Shown here: positions 6,120-6,959 of the stretch, piece after piece
Position numbering within the stretch: position 1 is the stretch's first letter
Layout: the number at the start of each line of letters is the position of its first letter
Notes under the pieces: model-generated
The model's input: the letters and a program-made list of their open reading frames with translations, nothing else
Databases searched by the model: none
What the model was told of the DNA's origin: nothing
Origin: DATEJJ01 sp039649115
GTDB lineage: Bacteria; Actinomycetota; Actinomycetes; Mycobacteriales; Micromonosporaceae
Assembly: GCA_039649115.1 (NCBI GenBank)
Contig: JBBWZQ010000419.1
Span: 1 to 6,959 of the forward strand
Direction: 5' to 3'
DNA: 6,959 nucleotides
Position numbers and translations under genes: made by a program

Positions 6120-6959
6120 ATGGGCAACCGAAGGTCAGAACGGATACGGGTCGGGATCGTCGGCGCCAGTCCGCACGGCGGTTGGGGGATCGCCGCGCAC
6201 CTGCCCGCCCTCGCCCACCTCGACGAGTTCGACGTGACCGCGGTCGCCACGACCAGTCAGACCAGCGCTCAGCAGACCGCCGACGCCTTCGGGATTCCGC
6301 ACGCCTCTGCCAGCGCGGGCGACCTGGTCGTCCACCCCGATGTCGACCTGGTGGTCGTGTCGGTGAAAGCGCCGGCCCACGCCGAGGTGATCCGGGCGGC
6401 GGTCGCGGCCGGCAAGCACGTGTTCTCGGAGTGGCCGCTGGGCGTCGACCTCGCCGAATCGACCGACCTCGCCAAGGCCGCCACCGCGGCCGGTGTCGTC
6501 CACGCGATCGGCCTCCAGGGGTACCAGTCCCCGCCGGCCCGCTTCGTCAAGGATCTGCTCGCCGAGGGCCGGATCGGCCGCGTCGAGTCGGTCGGCCTCG
6601 TCGCCGCCGGCGATCCGCTGGGCGGCAGCCAGATCCCGCAGGGACTCGCCTGGGGCACCGACCCCGCTACCGGGAACACCCTGCTGACCATCATGGTGGG
6701 TCACGCGCTGGCGACACTCGACCACGTGGTGGGCAGGCTGGCGGAGGTCTCCGCCGTGGTCGCCAACCTCAACGATCAGGTCGTCGTCGCCGAGACCGGT
6801 CAGCGCATCCCCAACGGCGCACCCAGCCAGGTGGCGCTGCACGGACGCCTGGACGGCGGCGCGGTGGTCTCGGTGAGCGTGCACGGCGGCAACCTGTCCA
6901 ACCCGGACGGATTCTTCCTCAAGATCACCGGTACCGGAGGGACGCTGGCCATCACGCCC
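6120..6959 (+). CDS. Gfo/Idh/MocA-family oxidoreductase, Gal80-like (3' end missing)
   Basis: This frame is open from ATG 6120 to the right edge (280 residues, no stop), so the C-terminus is missing. GAAGG at 6108-6112 lies seven bases before the ATG. The N-terminal Rossmann domain (about 9-130) has the NAD(P) loop VGIVGASPHGGWG at 11-23 and the family stretch VVVSVKAPAHAEVI at 78-91. In AAGKHVFSEWPLG (96-108) the usual E-K-P appears as E104-W105-P106, so the conserved lysine is missing. The second domain recalls yeast Gal80 more than the dehydrogenases: LQGYQSP at 132-138, VGHALATLDHV at 193-203, and ETGQRIPNGAPSQVALHG at 225-242. I identify this from memory of Gal80. The protein could be an atypical NAD(P)-dependent sugar or polyol enzyme or a non-catalytic cofactor-binding protein; the substrate is unknown. 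The divergent TetR and its operator-like palindrome suggest an inducible gene. Confidence 0.88.
   Translation, partial: MGNRRSERIRVGIVGASPHGGWGIAAHLPALAHLDEFDVTAVATTSQTSAQQTADAFGIPHASASAGDLVVHPDVDLVVVSVKAPAHAEVIRAAVAAGKHVFSEWPLGVDLAESTDLAKAATAAGVVHAIGLQGYQSPPARFVKDLLAEGRIGRVESVGLVAAGDPLGGSQIPQGLAWGTDPATGNTLLTIMVGHALATLDHVVGRLAEVSAVVANLNDQVVVAETGQRIPNGAPSQVALHGRLDGGAVVSVSVHGGNLSNPDGFFLKITGTGGTLAITP

Noticed and set aside
6135..6884. 249-codon - frame opposite the oxidoreductase
   Set aside because: Mirror frame of a clear Rossmann protein; no domain and no start signals.

Overview
The window looks like chromosomal DNA from a high-GC actinomycete, for example a Streptomyces, Micromonospora or Nonomuraea relative. 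The reasons are high G+C with strong G/C preference at third codon positions, a large LAL-type LuxR regulator, an LtrA-family membrane protein, and a TetR regulator divergent from an oxidoreductase. No rRNA, tRNA, insertion sequence, CRISPR array or phage gene was recognised.

Left part (1-3808, + strand): about 460 bases without a confident gene lead into a 995-residue LAL regulator (AAA-type ATPase, long helical/TPR-like middle, C-terminal LuxR helix-turn-helix). Its gene carries a single in-frame TTA codon, the only one I found in the window's genes. About 90 bases downstream is a small gene of unknown function (89 aa) with a good ribosome binding site and a plausible promoter of its own.

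Middle part (3816-5206, - strand): an LtrA-family polytopic membrane protein (400 aa). A 63-codon reading frame overlaps its stop codon by an ATGA, the usual arrangement for translational coupling. This small frame ends 7 bases from the end of the convergent 89-aa gene.

Right part (5420-6959): a TetR-family repressor (- strand) is divergent from a Gfo/Idh/MocA-fold protein (+ strand) that runs off the window. The 106-base gap holds a near-consensus promoter for the oxidoreductase (TTGACA, 17-base spacer, TAGTTT). A long imperfect palindrome lies over its -10 element and predicted start of transcription, a classic layout for local TetR repression. The oxidoreductase resembles the Gal80 branch of the family and has E-W-P in place of the usual E-K-P motif, so it may not be an ordinary dehydrogenase.

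Nothing here is a clear new defence or mobile system. The best candidates for something undescribed are the TetR/Gal80-like pair with its operator, the ATGA-coupled small frame behind ltrA, and the unknown 89-aa gene beside the LAL regulator.
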